DNA of 64,000 nucleotides from Proteus sp. FME41 (GTDB lineage: Bacteria; Pseudomonadota; Gammaproteobacteria; Enterobacterales; Enterobacteriaceae). A program made the translations under genes and the position numbers. Of this stretch, positions 63,558-64,000 are shown piece after piece. The first letter of the stretch is position 1, and every line of letters starts with the position of its first letter. Location of the stretch: positions 1-64,000 of the forward strand of contig NZ_JABUYL010000009.1 of the NCBI RefSeq assembly GCF_014897315.1. The letters run 5' to 3'. Under the pieces are notes generated by a model. That model had not been told where the DNA came from. It saw only the letters and a program-made list of their open reading frames with translations, and did no database searches.

Positions 63558-64000
63558 TTTTTGAGTTGTTTAACAAAATAATGAGCGCCATCTCGAATGG
63601 CGTCATCAGCCACTTTCATCATACGTGAGTAGTGTAAAAAGGCATGTAATGTGCCGGGATACATTTTATATTCACAAGCTAATTGATGGGCTTCTAAGGT
63701 TTTAAATAGCGTCACACTATCATCAATAAGCGGGTCATATTGTGCGCTGGCAATAAAGCAAGGTGGAATATTTTGCGTTAAATCGTTATTAAATAAGCAA
63801 TAATAAGGGGCGTCACGACTACCTAATGCGGTTAGATACGCATTATCATATTCTTCTAGATCTTGCTGGCGTAATCCATCCCATTCCCCCCCATAAAGGC
63901 GACGGCTGGTGGAATCGCGTAGGCCATATAATCCATACCAAAGCAAAACTGCCCTGATATTGCCACAGTGAATTTGCTTGTCGCGTAGCCATAATACGGT
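63554..64000 (-). CDS. aes: Acetyl esterase Aes, C-terminal part (cut by window edge)
   Basis: The frame is open through the right edge, so the N-terminal half (oxyanion HGGG and the nucleophile GDSAG) is outside the window. The visible ~148 residues match the C-terminal part of E. coli Aes (319): [51 protein letters not shown] with the catalytic Asp, and [16 protein letters not shown] with the catalytic His. It is a hormone-sensitive-lipase family esterase for short-chain acyl esters. The stop is at 63554-63556, overlapping the nrtR stop convergently. Confidence 0.9.
   Translation of the reverse strand, partial: TVLWLRDKQIHCGNIRAVLLWYGLYGLRDSTSRRLYGGEWDGLRQQDLEEYDNAYLTALGSRDAPYYCLFNNDLTQNIPPCFIASAQYDPLIDDSVTLFKTLEAHQLACEYKMYPGTLHAFLHYSRMMKVADDAIRDGAHYFVKQLKN

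Overview
The window looks like chromosome from a Proteus species, most likely of the P. mirabilis group. The base composition is AT-rich. The deoCABD and yjjU/yjjV products closely resemble those of enterobacteria. A Tet(J)-type tetA/tetR pair is present, which is known as an intrinsic chromosomal resistance of P. mirabilis, and several fimbrial operons are clustered together. Species assignment is inference. I saw no rRNA, tRNA, CRISPR array or insertion sequence.

Layout. 0-9.3 kb: a dispersed-repeat remnant, a one-BON-domain osmY, yjjU-yjjV, then a nucleoside block of a CNT-type nucleoside permease and deoC-deoA-deoB-deoD. The deo promoter has two CRP sites 52 bp apart, and the mRNA leader can fold into a closed multi-helix element. 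9.4-17.2 kb: small exported proteins, a group II PLP decarboxylase, the YbiI zinc-finger protein, a three-gene sugar-type operon (ROK repressor, glycosidase-like protein, MFS transporter) with two matching operators, and a Rap1a/Tai-like exported protein. 17.3-25.4 kb: a phosphoglycerate-transport type locus in which the sensing genes pgtC-pgtB-pgtA face an organophosphate antiporter that is co-oriented with a dedicated pyruvate kinase. Imported phosphoglycerate or PEP could thus feed directly to pyruvate.

25.5-51 kb is a fimbrial island. Two paralogous minus-strand loci of the E. coli common pilus (Ecp/Mat) type lie at 25.5-32.9 kb and 45.6-51.1 kb. Between them are a plus-strand classical chaperone-usher operon ending in an MrpH-like two-domain adhesin, the dhaKLM dihydroxyacetone kinase operon and an orphan Ogr-type zinc-finger gene. 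Two long AT-rich gene-free stretches (32.9-34.7 and 51.1-52.7 kb) lie upstream of the pilin genes.

52.7-64 kb: a nickel/peptide-family ABC importer (two permeases, two ATPases, a NikA-like lipoprotein) followed by a methyltransferase, the tetA-tetR pair with two tet operators, and a divergent NAD-linked module. That module is an NrtR-type regulator facing an SPFH protein and an NAD-kinase-like protein, with three TGTC-N5-GACA palindromes in the shared control region. The window ends inside aes, an acetyl esterase gene.

The best candidates for undescribed biology are the NrtR/SPFH/NAD-kinase-like module, the structured deo leader RNA, the glycosidase-like operon with its paired operators, and the mosaic duplicated Ecp loci with an extra orphan pilin.
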